From: Spirodela intermedia
Taxonomy: Eukaryota; Streptophyta; Magnoliopsida; Alismatales; Araceae
Length of the DNA stretch: 64,000 nucleotides
Reading direction: 5' to 3'
NCBI GenBank assembly: GCA_902729315.2
Contig: LR746268.1
Location: 7,175,501-7,239,500, forward strand
This document shows, piece after piece, positions 1-14,782 of the stretch (positions within the stretch are counted from its first letter, which is position 1; the number at the start of each line of letters is the position of its first letter). Below the pieces are notes generated by a model. The model searched no databases. It was given only the letters and a program-made list of their open reading frames with translations, and was not told the DNA's origin. The position numbers and the translations under genes are program-made.

Positions 1-1
1 C

Positions 2-286
2 ATCCGCTATGTCAAGTACCTCAAGAGGCAGGTGCAAGTTCTAGAGTCTACCCAGGTCAACCCCCCCGAGGGCACAGTCGGCGGGCATCTTGCACCCGCC
101 GACAACTGGGCCTGCACGGGAGCGGAATCTCTGGATCCTACCTCCGGCGCCGCCGCCGCTTCATCTAGCATAGGCATCAGTGAAGACGGAAGCTCCGCCG
201 TTCCCGCCGCCTCCACAGCTCCTAGCACAGTGTTCTCCTTCCCCCACGATGGATCTTACAGCCATATGCATTTACCCTTCAGCTAA
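2..286 (+). CDS. bHLH-like transcription factor, C-terminal fragment
   Basis: The frame is open from the window edge to a TGA at 284-286 and gives about 94 residues. The first residues read IRYVKYLKRQVQVLES, which resembles the second helix of a plant basic helix-loop-helix domain (HECATE/IND-like proteins end their domain in a similar way). After it comes a low-complexity tail rich in Ser, Ala and Pro, without recognisable motifs. The start and the basic region lie outside the window, so the subfamily cannot be fixed. If the call is right this is a nuclear DNA-binding dimerising factor. An unrelated helical protein is possible because only about 16 diagnostic residues are visible. Confidence 0.5.
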   Translation: MRYVKYLKRQVQVLESTQVNPPEGTVGGHLAPADNWACTGAESLDPTSGAAAASSSIGISEDGSSAVPAASTAPSTVFSFPHDGSYSHMHLPFS

Positions 287-2333
287 TCGGCCGCGAGTGG
301 ATGACAATGAAGAGGCGGAGTCCGGTCATTCTAAGCCAATGTCTGTATTCAAAACGTCTCCTTTATTACCGTCTGACGATGAGGCGCCGACTAGGAGGAT
401 GAGATGGCGGTAGGGAGGAGATGGACAGGTGGGTAGACTAATTCTCAGGGAGACATGTGACCTCCCAAGGTGGTTACAATTTGGTTGACTCCAGCGGCCC
501 TAGGAATCATGGCCGCCGTTACACTCGAGCCGCGTCGGCTTGTGATGGCTTTGATTTCTTCTGCGCGTGAGCTCACTCATATTATTGTTTTTGTTCTCGC
601 GACTCGTATGAAAACTATGCTGGAAGTTTGTTAGCGCTCGTCTCTTCCCCGGAAAACAAACAACAGAGATCAGTGGTGCAGCTCCGCCGCCGCAATGATT
701 CCCTGCCTCTCTGGTGAGCCCGCCCCACCTCTCTTCTCTCTTTCTGTATCTCTTGTGCTCTATCAGACCCTCTCTCTGTCTCACTCTGGTGCAAGACAAC
801 AAATCTAGGAGCAGTAGCATGAAGCCATGTGTGGAGATGAAATTAGCAGCATCATCCGAAACTCTTGTTCTCTGAAGTTGCCTCTCCTTTTTGGTGGGTG
901 TGAGGGGAACGATAAAGAAGGGTTACCGAAGCTAAACGAGGAGCTATGCCTAACAAGATGATGCGTTCTATGCATTAAGAGATTGGCAATCTGAAAGCAA
1001 TCTGAAACTTCAGATCTCCCCGCTTTGCTGATAATGGTTAGATCTCGGTAAGAGAAGAGAATTAAAACCCTGTTTTCGCATTTTCTGTGCATGTCGTAAT
1101 GGTCAACTCCTTTCTCTTCTGAAAAAATAAGAAGAAGAAGAAGAAGAAGAGGATAATAACAATAATAATGGGTCATTTCCGATTACTCGTTTTCTGGAGG
1201 CACCCGCAAAACTCCGCGTCCCCACGTGCATAGATCGCCTCGTGAACATAACAATCTCATCCCGTGGCCCTTCCCTCGTCGATCGATCTCGTGAATGCGT
1301 TCATCTCCCTCTTCTGGCTTTTGGCTCCCCTCTCCCCCTCTCCGGGTATGCGTGGACGTCATGTCATTCAATGCACTCTCTTGTAGAGTGCACCCCTTTC
1401 TCTATTCTGATTTGATCCCACCAGCATTTATTAGTCTTCCCCATCTACTTAGATAAAATTTTCATTACTCGCTATTGCACCTCCCAAGCGGTTGACCACC
1501 TACTTCTACAAACATTACACAATTTATTTTCTTAACAATGAGACTACTTCATGCAAATGAAGATAGAGAAGAATAAATGAGAAGAAAAGGAAACCTACAT
1601 GGTATTCACTATACCTATATTATTTACTCATTATTGCTACAAAAAAAACGACTTGAATGATGTCGCCTGGATGTAAAGTGCTCATAGGACAGTTTCACCG
1701 TCGACAGAATTGATTAAGTAGACTATTAAATCAGTCGCATGCATTGATTTTATGTGCATGAACCCATGCATGCGCGTACACACTCCATAGTCCATGTTAT
1801 TTCTTGGCTAATACGAGCATCCCCCATGATTAATTGTGTGGTTGTTGATATGATGGGTGTATTCGTTTGTAGATGACGAGCCAAAATAGGCTGCGTGGCA
1901 CTCAATCGGGGTCTCGAGTTAGGGAGTCAACGCCTTCGGAATTCGATTTGGGTGGAGTTATAATCGGTTGATCCAAAGACCTGTGGAATTGTGCAGGATG
2001 GTTCTACTTTGGATCGAATGAGCTGCTGGCGATTTAGATCCAAGTTGGGTCAGGACGAAAAAAGAGTTTGAGTCAACGGATGAATGGGTTGTGGAAAAAC
2101 CCATAGAGACTGTGGGGACCCGACCGTGGAACCCATGCCCAGCCCATAAGGATTTGGGGCCAAAGGCCGGCGAAGCATCGGTCGCCGTACGGGTTTGTGT
2201 GTCGAGCCGACGGCAACTCTCGGCCTCTCATCGGTGGGTGGCGTCTGCGACGTGTTCTTGGCGGCGTGGATGCCTTCTCCTGCTCCGATAGCTGTGCTCG
2301 CCGCTCAGCTCTAACGCGGTTCAAAGAAAGAAA
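287..2333. other. Intergenic region, no gene seen
   Basis: This is 2 kb between the bHLH-like stop and the RimP-like start. It carries a short GAA run followed by AAT repeats (about 1128-1168) and AT-rich sequence at 1400-1860. Small open frames on both strands show no family signature. The proximal promoter of the next gene should lie in the last few hundred bases, but no clear TATA box was picked out. Confidence 0.6.
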
Positions 2334-5300
2334 ATGGAAATGTTTCCCGACTGTGGGATGGCAGTGAGGCTCTCTGCTACATCCTCCGCCGGCATCGCAA
2401 TCGCCTCGTGCTTTTTCCCCAGCACGCGCGGAGGGCCCCCCTTCCTCATTCGGCCTTGTCCACCGCCTTGCCCGCCGAAGATATTTTCCCACATTTGCTA
2501 TGCTAAGAAGAGAAACTCCTATCTCGAACCGGTTCTCAAGCAGCCCGCGAGCGGAGGTACGGAAGAAGGTGAAGAAGAGGTAATGGACTACGCCGACGAA
2601 GACAAGGATTCTATTGACGAATTAGAAGATGGTGAGAAACGCGCTCTTCGTATTTCGGTTGAGCAAGGATTTTATGACTGTTTATTGGCATTTGATTGGG
2701 TTTCGTCGACTTTATCACTCAATTTTTTTCTTCACAGTTTATTTGCTGCGTCGAATTTCGATTTTTCGTTCTGAGTTCTTCCGAACTTATTGTCTTATGT
2801 TCTTCAATTTCTGCTCGAAATTTCCATCCATGACATTCTGAGATGGCAAGATTTATACCTGCACGTAATTTGGCAAGCGCTGAATCGTAAGCCTTGCCGA
2901 ATGAGGAGGATCATGTCGACGAGTCGACCAACAACCACGGTAAAAACGTCCCAGGCCTTAATATTGCATTCCTTTGAAGGGTTTTTTAGGTACACATTGT
3001 CAAGAACCGAAATAAAATATTTCTTCGATGCACCTTGCTTTAAGGCCTGAATAAGATTCATAACATGATCTTGAGTTGATGATGGTTTTCTCTAAAGCGA
3101 TCAAAATTCTGGTTCATACCACTGGTGGGTGCTCCACTTACCCTGAGATGGTGATCCTTGGGCCATGATCCTGAAATTTTACCACTGGACTTAGAGACAT
3201 CCACAATATTTCATTTATTCCTAATGTCAACTCAAATTTTGTCAAGCTGAGGTCGGTTTCATGCTTGTGACTTTCCCATCTGTAATATGATCCCGGGGCA
3301 GGAAGAACCCTCACATGAGGCTTTCTAGTTGTGATTCAAACACAAGATGAGCCACCGTTGAAGCAATTTTTAAGAAAGTTTTAAGTTTGACGGAAACTAT
3401 AAATATGACGGGAACAGGGTAGTGGATATTATTGTCTACACATCTTCCTCATGATGCTGTTTGGTGGAATTGAATGAGTATACTATTTCGAGCATTCATA
3501 TTTAGGTAGAGCACTGGTAAAGTCCACTCAGGGGTAGTCTTTTGCATCATCACTTCATTATTCCATGGCACAGAAATCTTTGAGGATGATGATGATGAGG
3601 ATTTTGAAGACGAATTCGAAGTCGACGAGGGTGATCCCTATGTAAGTTTTTATAATCTCTAATGAACATGTAATCTATTTGAATTACTAAAAGCTAACTT
3701 ATAAATCCGACCCTGTCACAGGTTGGAGATGGAGCCGCAGGAGGTGGAATATCGCTTGCTGGTATGTGGTGGGACAAAGAAGCCTTGGCTATAGCGGAGG
3801 AGGTTTCTAAAACGTTTGATGGCGATTTGAAGATATATGCTTTTAAAACTTGTGCAAATTCAGTTATTCGAGTGCGTATAGAGAAACTCTCCACGAAGTA
3901 AGTGATCACTTGGAAAACTAAATCTTGGCAAAGTCAAAAATGGTGTTCCTTGTGAAAAAATAGGCTTGAAGGGTGGAATGCGGAAATTTCTTTTTGAGCA
4001 GGTTGTGGTGTAGGTTTATCTCAATCGTGTCATTTGATCACTTAGTTTTCCAAATTATTATAAATATTATTCATTAAGAGATGCAACCTGAGGTCTCCTT
4101 GATGAGTTTGTTGTTGGTCTTTTTAATTCTTCAATACGATCAACTGAGATTCATTAATCTTAAAAATCCTATTATTTTTTTTCGTTTTGTTCTTGAGATC
4201 GTGACAAACATAAACCACGCAGCTGTGATGCGAGCTTTGCGCTTGAAACACCTTGGTTTGGGAAAAATCCTTGACTTTTGGTGGAACTGTCCAAGCTTAA
4301 AGTGGGGATTAAGATCCAGAAGTGAAAGACTAAGGGGCACTTTAAGGGCTTCAAACATTAAAGAAAGAAACCTTGCCCACGAGAGAAATGGATCCAGAAG
4401 CGTTTCTTTGCCCTTACTTTATTTTTTGCTTTGAGAGGCTTTTTTTGGGAGGGATGGGGGGGAGGCTGTGTGGACTGGGGCTGTTGAAATATAGACTACC
4501 TGTGCATAAATTATCATGTGATATTAGGACGAGTTATAGTCTTATTCTTCCTAATTTAGGCATCAGACTAGCTAAGTTTTGGTCAACGTTTTACCAAGCT
4601 TCCCCATCCCTTTTCTTCGTAGCTTTTTCACCTGATGAGTAGGAACATTACTGTTTTACCTTCTTTTTTTTTTGTGTTCGAATTTACTGTGCGTATGCTT
4701 TCTCTAGGAAATCTTAGTACCTTTTTAACTGTTCAACAGCTAATCGTTTTGTTTCGACGGCTGACTATATGAAAGTTACCTGCTTCTGATTAAATTAATT
4801 TCCCAGGTATGGCTCCCCCAGTATGTCTGACATAGAGAATTTCTCGTCTGCCTATCGAGAACGCCTGGATGAAGCTGAGCGTGCTGGGACCATTCCTGAA
4901 AACATATCTCTGGAAGTAGGTTTTCCTTTCTCCATTCTGATTTTGATTGATACCCTCTATGCTCAAGTAACCAACGACTCTTCCGGGTTTATTTTATATA
5001 TATATTTTTAGTTCATGTTTACTTGATAAGTGGGCTTTCATTCCTGTGGTTTGACGTCAGTCTATTAGCTGATCAGCAGCCGTCCTTGGGAACAAAAAAA
5101 AAACGATATTTTCTTCAGATTTTCTAGTCGGGCATTATTCATTCACGACGAGGTAGACGAGAGATGCATAGGAGAGATGGCCATGGTTCAGATCGGCTCA
5201 ATTTTCTTTTGAATTTCTTCACTTCGTCGTCTGCTATTTGACTTCTGAAGAACCTCCATGAACCCCCAGGTTTCGTCCCCCGGAGTAGAGAGGGTGGTCC

Positions 5301-5581
5301 GAATACCAGAGGAGTTGGAGCGCTTCAAGGAGCGGGCGTTTTACGTGAAATACGCCAGAGAGGCGGCCGAGGAGGGCTCACCACCGCAGGAGGGCGACGG
5401 CGTTTTCAAGCTGGTCTCCTTCGACGTGGAAGCTGGGCACTGCACCTGGAGCCTGGCGGATGTGAGAATCAACAGAGAGAAAGCGGGAAAAGGAAGGCCG
5501 CTGAGCAAGAAGCAAAGAGACTGGCGGCTGCAGACCCCCTTCGACTCCCTACGACTCGTCCGGGTGCACTCCGAGTGCTGA
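2334..5581 (+). CDS. Plastid RimP-like ribosome maturation factor (UPF0090 family), 5 exons
   Basis: Exons inferred at 2334-2631, 3574-3641, 3722-3897, 4807-4915 and 5270-5581. They splice in phase at GT-AG borders into 320 residues. The N-terminus is hydroxylated and basic, as in a chloroplast transit peptide, and is followed by an acidic stretch with runs of Asp/Glu across exons 1-2. The conserved core reads VIRVRIEKLSTKYGSPSM, then ISLEVSSPGVERVVRIPEEL, then a C-terminal part ending RLVRVHSEC. This is the plant version of bacterial RimP (Arabidopsis At1g69210 type). Bacterial RimP helps 30S subunit maturation, and a plastid ribosome role is inferred from family and targeting. The start is the first ATG of the open frame in exon 1; the ATG two codons later would also serve. 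No lesions were seen. Confidence 0.88.
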
Positions 5582-5988
5582 CCCTCTGCGCGGCCGCTGT
5601 ACAGAACGCATAAATAAATCGAGGCTTCTGTCGGGAAATTGGGCGGCCTTTTCTTCATTTTCCGAGCTTTGCAGGATGACAAACCGCGGATTTAATGGAC
5701 GCTCACTGCTCAAAACTCCCCCGGATTCTGTTGAATTCACGTTCTGGTCGTGATCTTGAATCGTGGGGAAGGGTTTTTTTCATACTGAGCGAAGCTTCAC
5801 GGGCACCGTACCCCCCCGCGTGAAGGAGCAGTTTTCCTTTGCCGTGTCGCAGGCCCCTCAGCTGTGAAATGAGCCATTGTCGGCTGTGAGGGGGAGATTA
5901 TTATATGCGTCGGCTGCCAGAAACTCGCCAGAAGACAAAAGCCCACCTCAATTCTTCGCCGCTCCTCCAAGTAACGCTCCATTCTACA

Positions 5989-6019
<31 letters not shown>

Positions 6020-6990
6020 CTCTCTCTGTGTGTAGGTAGTCTTGCACGGCGGTCGCATTGCTGGATACGTTTGGTTCGATGGGCTAAGTCGCTGTCCCAC
6101 GGTAGGACAGAGAAATCCTTGTCTTTTGCGTTTGCGTTTTCCCCGGGAGTAATCATGGGATCGGACCGCGATTGTGGATAAACAGAGGGTAGACGGAGGC
6201 GTCGGTCATGGAGGGCGGCAGGCGGGGAAGGTCGAGGGGTCGTCGCGGCGATGCGGGTTCTGCGGAGACATCTGTCGGGGCCTCTGTGGCGTGAGCTGGT
6301 CCCCGGTGGACGCCTCCAGCATGCCTTCCCCGCCCCTCACCGGTGGGTGACGGGGGTTCTCCCACGCCGGCCGTCCTCCGTCCTGCGCTAAAAGGTAGGG
6401 GAAAGGCTGCGCCGGATTCCCCAGCCGTCCGCCAGCTTCCCGGCGGATGATCAGGAACTGAGCCGCTGCCGCCGGCGAACCTTTTTTGTCGATCCTGGCT
6501 TGTTGTGGGGGAGGATCCGAGGCGAAATCTTGGCACTGGCGTTGCGTGGAAGAGAAGCAAATCCTCTTGAGTCAGGAGATGCTCTGGCTGCTTCGTCCCC
6601 TTCCCACCCTCCCCGAGCTCTGATGAATTCCATCAGTAAAACAGCGGAGCCTTCACGAGCACACACCGACGGCTCCACACCATCATTGCTCTTTCTTCTG
6701 CTCCCCCCTCCTTTTGCCGTCTTTAGAGGAATCCCCTGTTCCATTACTCTCTCTCTCTCTAGACTCTCGGGGGTTTCTTGCTTGGGAGTGGTGACTCCTC
6801 TCTGCACGGTGAACGCCCCCCCAGCCGGCCTGCGGGGCGGCCGGAGAAACCTGACACGTCATAACTGCGCTCGTTCAAACTTCAAAAAAAAATCCGGCTC
6901 CTTTTGAGGCTGTGGAATCGCCAAATTCACGTGTCGCGCTTTTAACAGAATTCTTGTAACAGAGGAAGATACAGCCGGGCGGGTAGATGG
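5582..6990. other. Intergenic region with CT microsatellite
   Basis: This separates the RimP-like gene from the carboxypeptidase gene. A (CT)n run sits at about 5989-6016 and a shorter one near 6750. The part from 6150 to 6850 is GC-rich and therefore holds several chance open frames on both strands, none with a family motif. It probably includes the 3' UTR of the first gene and the distal promoter of the second. Confidence 0.6.
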
Positions 6991-6998
6991 ATTAGGCT

Positions 6999-7006
6999 TA
7001 TATAAC
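6999..7006 (+). promoter_or_regulatory. TATA box of the SCPL gene
   Basis: The sequence TTATATAA lies 85-92 bases upstream of the ATG at 7091, a normal distance for a plant promoter with a leader of about 60 bases. It is AT-rich within a GC-rich stretch, which makes it stand out. Confidence 0.6.
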
Positions 7007-7042
7007 CGGCGAGGAGCGGCCCCCCAGCGGCTCTTCCGTTAA

Positions 7043-9686
<2,644 letters not shown>

Positions 9687-10629
9687 CGGGAGGACAATTC
9701 CATGGCGGCGATTTGGCAGTCATCCTCCAGTTTCCGTTTTCTCTCCGGCCCTCAAGAAATCGTCGGATGCTGGGCCTGTAAGTCGATCGCCGGCAACCTC
9801 CCAGCATCTCCGAAAGGCCCCGATTGATCACTCTGTAATCTGCAAGGAAACAGAGATCTGTCCAACGGAGACGGATCGACATGGGAGAAGCTGTGTCTGG
9901 CCAGAGGTTGATGACAGCCACTCGCTGAGGGATATTTTATCTTCTGAGAGAAGGGTTAAGGGGATCTAAATCAGGATTCCCACGTTAAACTACTAAGCAA
10001 TTCAATGATTATAGTAAATCCCATATTCATATAATATTGGGTCATAGTGAGGCCGCCGATGAGCTTAACGGCTATATTTCTCTCTCCACCTTTCGCTTTT
10101 CTCTCTCCTTTTGCCCTGCTAGTTCTGCTCCAGGGTTCCGTCTCCAACCAGAAGCTTCCAAATCAAGAACTTCTCTCTCCTGATCAGAGCCAGCTTCCGC
10201 CGAGTGGTCTGATGTCTGTCGGGTGGGCCACCAACTTCCCACACGTCCCCATCTCTCTCTCTCTCTCTCTGAACGGAGGTCAGCTGGGGATTCTTCTTCT
10301 TCTTCTTCTCTCTCATTCCGAGGTGTGAAAACAGCTGGGACGGACATCCTGACCTCGGCGGCCGTAAGAGCTGCCCACATGGCGCCGCCATTCGCGGGGA
10401 CAGCAGGAGCTCTACCACTCTTCAATCCATTCCCCAATGGGAGATCGCCGAAGAACATGTTGACAAAATTGATGGGAGTATTACACAACGGGTACACAGT
10501 GGAAGCGATGTACAGCGCCTTTGACTATATAAATTTTTTTTTTTTTTAAAAGCATCAGAAACTGTGTCTGCCACTTTCTTCTGTTTGCCACCTCAGAGGA
10601 AAGTCAAAGAATACGGCTACTCTTCTGGG
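9687..10629. other. Spacer between two converging genes
   Basis: It holds the 3' ends of the SCPL gene (+) and the TBL gene (-). A CT run at about 10253-10270, a CTT run near 10292-10308 and a T run near 10535-10548 are visible. No gene is supported: the longer open frames here are low-complexity Leu/Ser or Arg/Glu readings of the CT tract. Confidence 0.6.
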
Positions 10630-13600
10630 TTACCTCCGGATGGACGGACGGGGAATTCCAGGGTTCGCCAGCAGGTGGAAGATGAGCTCGTTCCAAGCAT
10701 CTGGGACACCAGGGAGGCACCAGTGGCTGCAGTCCACCAAGGGCCGCAGGTCTCCCCACGGGCCGATATGAGCATCACTCCGGACCGCCCCCATCGATGT
10801 CACGTTGAGTATGGTCACGGGAGCTCTCATCCTAGCGACCACATCGGTTATGATGCCCACGAACTCGCTGCGGTCCTCACCGGTGGCCTCAGTCACAGGC
10901 TGCTTCGTCAGTTCGCAGACCTTCTGATTTAGGCCACTGGCGAGAAAGAGCAGACATCAGATTCATCTGGTGAATTAATTGCCATTTTTATATGGTTTTA
11001 CCACGCACAGGGGCCTCCCGTCATCAATGATATCTGCATGAAAAACCAAGTTCAGCGGAGAATACCTCCAGTGGGAAGGCTCAAAGGTCCGGAAGAATAT
11101 GTGAGTTCTGTCCGTGTCCACCATTGTTTCGACCCATGAGGCCCACGTCTCCATCGCCATCTTGAAGGCAGCAGTGATCGGCATGCCCAGTTTCAGTGAT
11201 CCGCCAACCTGGAAGTAGCAGCCCCTGTGAAGGCGTGGGGCAGAATGAGAGCCAGGGACAGATTACACGCACTAGATTTTAACAGGGTTATGATACTAGA
11301 GGAAAAGGACTCATGTATATGTATAATCACGTCCACTAGAAGCATGGAAGAATATCAAATTTCGGGGCAAATTAACCGAAAAAATTTGTCAAATCAGACC
11401 ACATTGGCAGTGACTATTTTCTGATGAGAAGTGTCAGTTAATTTATTTTAATAAAAGAGATTTAAGATAGAACACACATAATGGACGGTTATTTAATGCA
11501 TATTCATGGTAGTTTTGTTGATGTGATCGTCCCCACAGAGGCACTAACACCAAGAACAAGGGTAAGCCCCGAGGGATATTGCCATCTCTTGGCATAACTA
11601 GACCACCAGGGATCATCGATTTCATCTCAATCTTTTCTTATCCTGTACATGTTCCTTTCCTAGGAGAAGAGCACTTTTCTTTCTCAGGTCTGCATCATCT
11701 TTACCACCACAATAAGCACGGGTATCAACATTGACGTGTACATAAATAGATATAGCAGGGTAACATGTCACTATCATTATTATCATCACAAAGGTAAGAT
11801 TTTTCCATCATGATCGTTAATCCTATGAATGAGACCCATCATTTGAATCCCGATCAGACGTAATTTCCACATGAAATACCAGGCTGACAAAAGTGTCAAC
11901 AAAGGACACATCAATATAAAGACGAATACTCCAGGATTATCCTTACTCGACGGTATGTTACCAACATGTTTTGAGGAACCGGACGACTGCAGGTGATTTC
12001 CCAAACTGCGTTACCTGCAGTTACTCCTCGTTGTGTTAAACTGCTCACTAAAAGGAGTCAGTCAGGGATGCCATGGTTTCATCTGATCTATCAGTCTTTA
12101 AAGTTTCATCATTCAATTTTGAAATAAATCACTATTAATGGCTTCAGACTCAAACCATATAGTTATAGTCCAGCCTTTGACCTTAGAACATCCACCAATT
12201 TTTACGTAGCACATGACCATCCTACCATTATCACATGGGAAAAACCACACATTTCCTCTCAATTTGGTTTATGGATATTTAAGTACATGGGAAGATATAT
12301 ATCTTCTGTGATGCATGCGAACCTTGGCTCCAGCATTTTTCCTTTCATCATCAAAATCCGTTTCCCAGGGCATTTACCAGTGGTTCCCTATCAATTGTCG
12401 ATATTTTAAGGTGTGGTGGGAACCCAAATTATGAGACTGACCACCGATTCTGTCAAGCAGGCAATACAACTACGCTCTCACAACATTTTATTCCTTAATA
12501 TTCGTTCGTGAGGGTATGAACCTACAGTTCAAGCCTCGTCCTATGTTTTCTGGTATCCATATTGTTTGACAGAAGACGACATTCATTAGATTTTCCTCTC
12601 ACATTCAGGAAGACGTGAAGAACCTTGTCTGTAACAGGTTGTTATAATGTAAACAGGTCATGAGGTTGGGCTCAGATTCTATGTCAGTTCAAACTCAAAA
12701 ACGTTTATCTTGCTTCCCGTCATCGGACCAGCTTATCAATGCCTCAAGCTTTCTCCACCTAAGACAGCTTTCTTATTTGCTTTGAGCCCAAACCTCTCCC
12801 TAAATAACCAAATCCAGGGAAGAAAGACTTTTTCTATGAGGAACTCTGTTGCTCACTACATTAGCTGCCCTTTTATTTGCCTTCATTTTTTGTAGCCAAT
12901 AGACGTTTGTAAGTCCTCTAAAATCATTTTTACCATTCGACTCAGATATACATAAGTAAAATCCCATATTCCAACTACAGGTTAAACCCCAGCCTCCTCT
13001 GTACCTTCCCCCTGATTTTGGTCTCCTCCAGAAAAGCCGGGTTCCTAACATCTGTGAAAGATAGTCCCACCATCCAGGCCTCAGATGCTAGTCGACACTG
13101 ACTTCCAGATGAGAGTTCTTGCGTACACCTGCAGCATCAATTATATTATTTTTTCTCCCTCTTCTCCTTTATGTGAAGCCTTCCATTATCTGATTTAGTA
13201 TTGTTGACTGATCTTAATGCACATAATAATATATAATCAGATCTTTATGGAACCTTTCCTTAAGCCAAGGAACATTCTGCTTCTCATTGACAAAATTGCT
13301 TCATCTTCTAAAAGCTCATTCACATAGGGGTCTAGATATGAGTATATAAATCTCTTTCGATTAAGGTTGAATCTAATGAATCCGGGCGTTTAGAAACTCT
13401 GCATATCAATTTTACCCTTTTAGTAAATAGGGTAACCTTCAGTGAAATGCCTTTTTTCTACATGTCTAAGGAACATCAATGGCAATCATCATCCTTTCAC
13501 TTCTCAAAGATCTCCGGTTCTTAACATCAGAGACTGAGTTTGTGATAAGTCCACAGTTTGTTGTTTCGGAAGACCAAGCGCCAATTATGTCACTAGCTTG

Positions 13601-14782
13601 ACTATTATTAAATAAATTTTCTCTCCAAAGACAATGAAATTTAGTATTATCATACCAAATAAAATCCACTCCTCGGCATTTTCTTCTTCATAGTAGAATG
13701 GTATTTTCACCGAAACATCAAATTTTGGAATCAGATACACCGACATGTTGATCACTTCATCTTATATTTGAAGAAAAAGGAAATTTACAATTAAGAATAT
13801 GCCGTTCAGTGAACCAAGTCATGAAGATAATCAACACGAACTGCAGATCACAATTGGCAAAATAGGACGTTATTAGTAACATGACTGTCCCGGGACAAGC
13901 TAAACATTTATTGGAGGGGTGAACAAAGTCAAGTGAGTAGCCAAAGCCAGAAACAATTTGAAATCAATGAGAAAACACTTACGAATCGAAAAGCTTCCCT
14001 GGATTCCACCAGTGTCCTGAATTGAAGACCAGAACGTCCGAATCCACCCATTTCTTACTGATATCATCCAGCTTGTCCAACTTGAGCGTGGATTGAATTC
14101 TTTTCGGGCCGTGTCTTGGAGGTAAACCTTGCTGTACTAGGAACACTGAACGAAAGAACTCCACGGTGAAATTGAATGAATGAAAACGGACACCAAGGAA
14201 CCGGATTCTCTTGGAAATATTGTTCCCTTTCACTTCATAGACGGACTTGGGTTCACGAACCCCGGTCATAAGCATGCATATGAAGGATTCCCACTGCGTT
14301 CGGCTCATCGAATCACCAACGAAGACGACACGTTTCCCCCTGAGACTTTCCAGCGTCTGGTTCACATCAAACCTAGGAACGTGGCATTGCCTAGGCTTCC
14401 ACCTCCACTTCAAATATTCGGTGTCCCTCCTCCCATTTGCCAAGCAATTGAAACCCCGCTCGGCGAATGGACAGGTCGAACTGTTGTACAATGGGTACGA
14501 GCTGTCCGGTATCCAGCTCCCCTCAAATACATCGCAGCCATGGGTGCGACCGATAAGTTCGTAAGGACTTACGCCCCTATGAATGGAAGTCCGGAATAAG
14601 GACAGATAGAGGACACATCCCAGCGCTAAAATCGACGATATCAAGAAGAATGCTGTGGCTACGGTATAAGCCGATAAGGAACCCCACACCTTACGATGAA
14701 CAGACACCCTAGGACCGCTGAAACTCAGGTTCCTTCGTGAGATGTGAGATGATGTGGTTCGATTAAGATTAGCGCTCCCCAT
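10630..14782 (-). CDS. TBL10: Trichome-birefringence-like polysaccharide O-acetyltransferase (TBL10-like), 3 exons
   Basis: Read on the minus strand, exons are 14782-13983, 11224-11066 and 10936-10630, giving 421 residues in phase. Residues about 38-63 are one membrane span, a type II Golgi anchor. The PMR5N-type region begins at CDVFEGSW (83-90). The catalytic GDS motif is GDSMSRTQWESF with Ser158, and the paired DxxH motif is DCSHWCLPG with Asp388 and His391 near the C-terminus. FRTFEPSHW is formed across the second splice. The family acetylates wall polysaccharides in the Golgi; Arabidopsis TBL10 has been linked to rhamnogalacturonan I, but the substrate here is not shown by sequence. Intron 1 is unusually long at 2758 bases. 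A TTG further upstream keeps the frame open, yet the ATG at 14782 is the first Met. The symbol is by resemblance. Confidence 0.9.
11225..13982 (-). other. Long first intron of the TBL gene
   Basis: This 2758-base stretch is bounded by GTAAGT at its 5' side (13982 downwards) and CAG at its 3' side (11225). It is AT-rich with no reading frame of known family on either strand and no retroelement motif that I could recognise. The protein only closes correctly when it is removed. Confidence 0.8.

Noticed and set aside
6153-6907. Several overlapping frames of 118-135 residues on both strands upstream of the SCPL gene
   Set aside because: They are chance frames in a GC-rich region and have no recognisable domain.
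10047-10549. Open frames between SCPL and TBL, one starting like a signal peptide
   Set aside because: The apparent hydrophobic start comes from CT-rich sequence. The stretch is the shared 3' flank of two converging genes.
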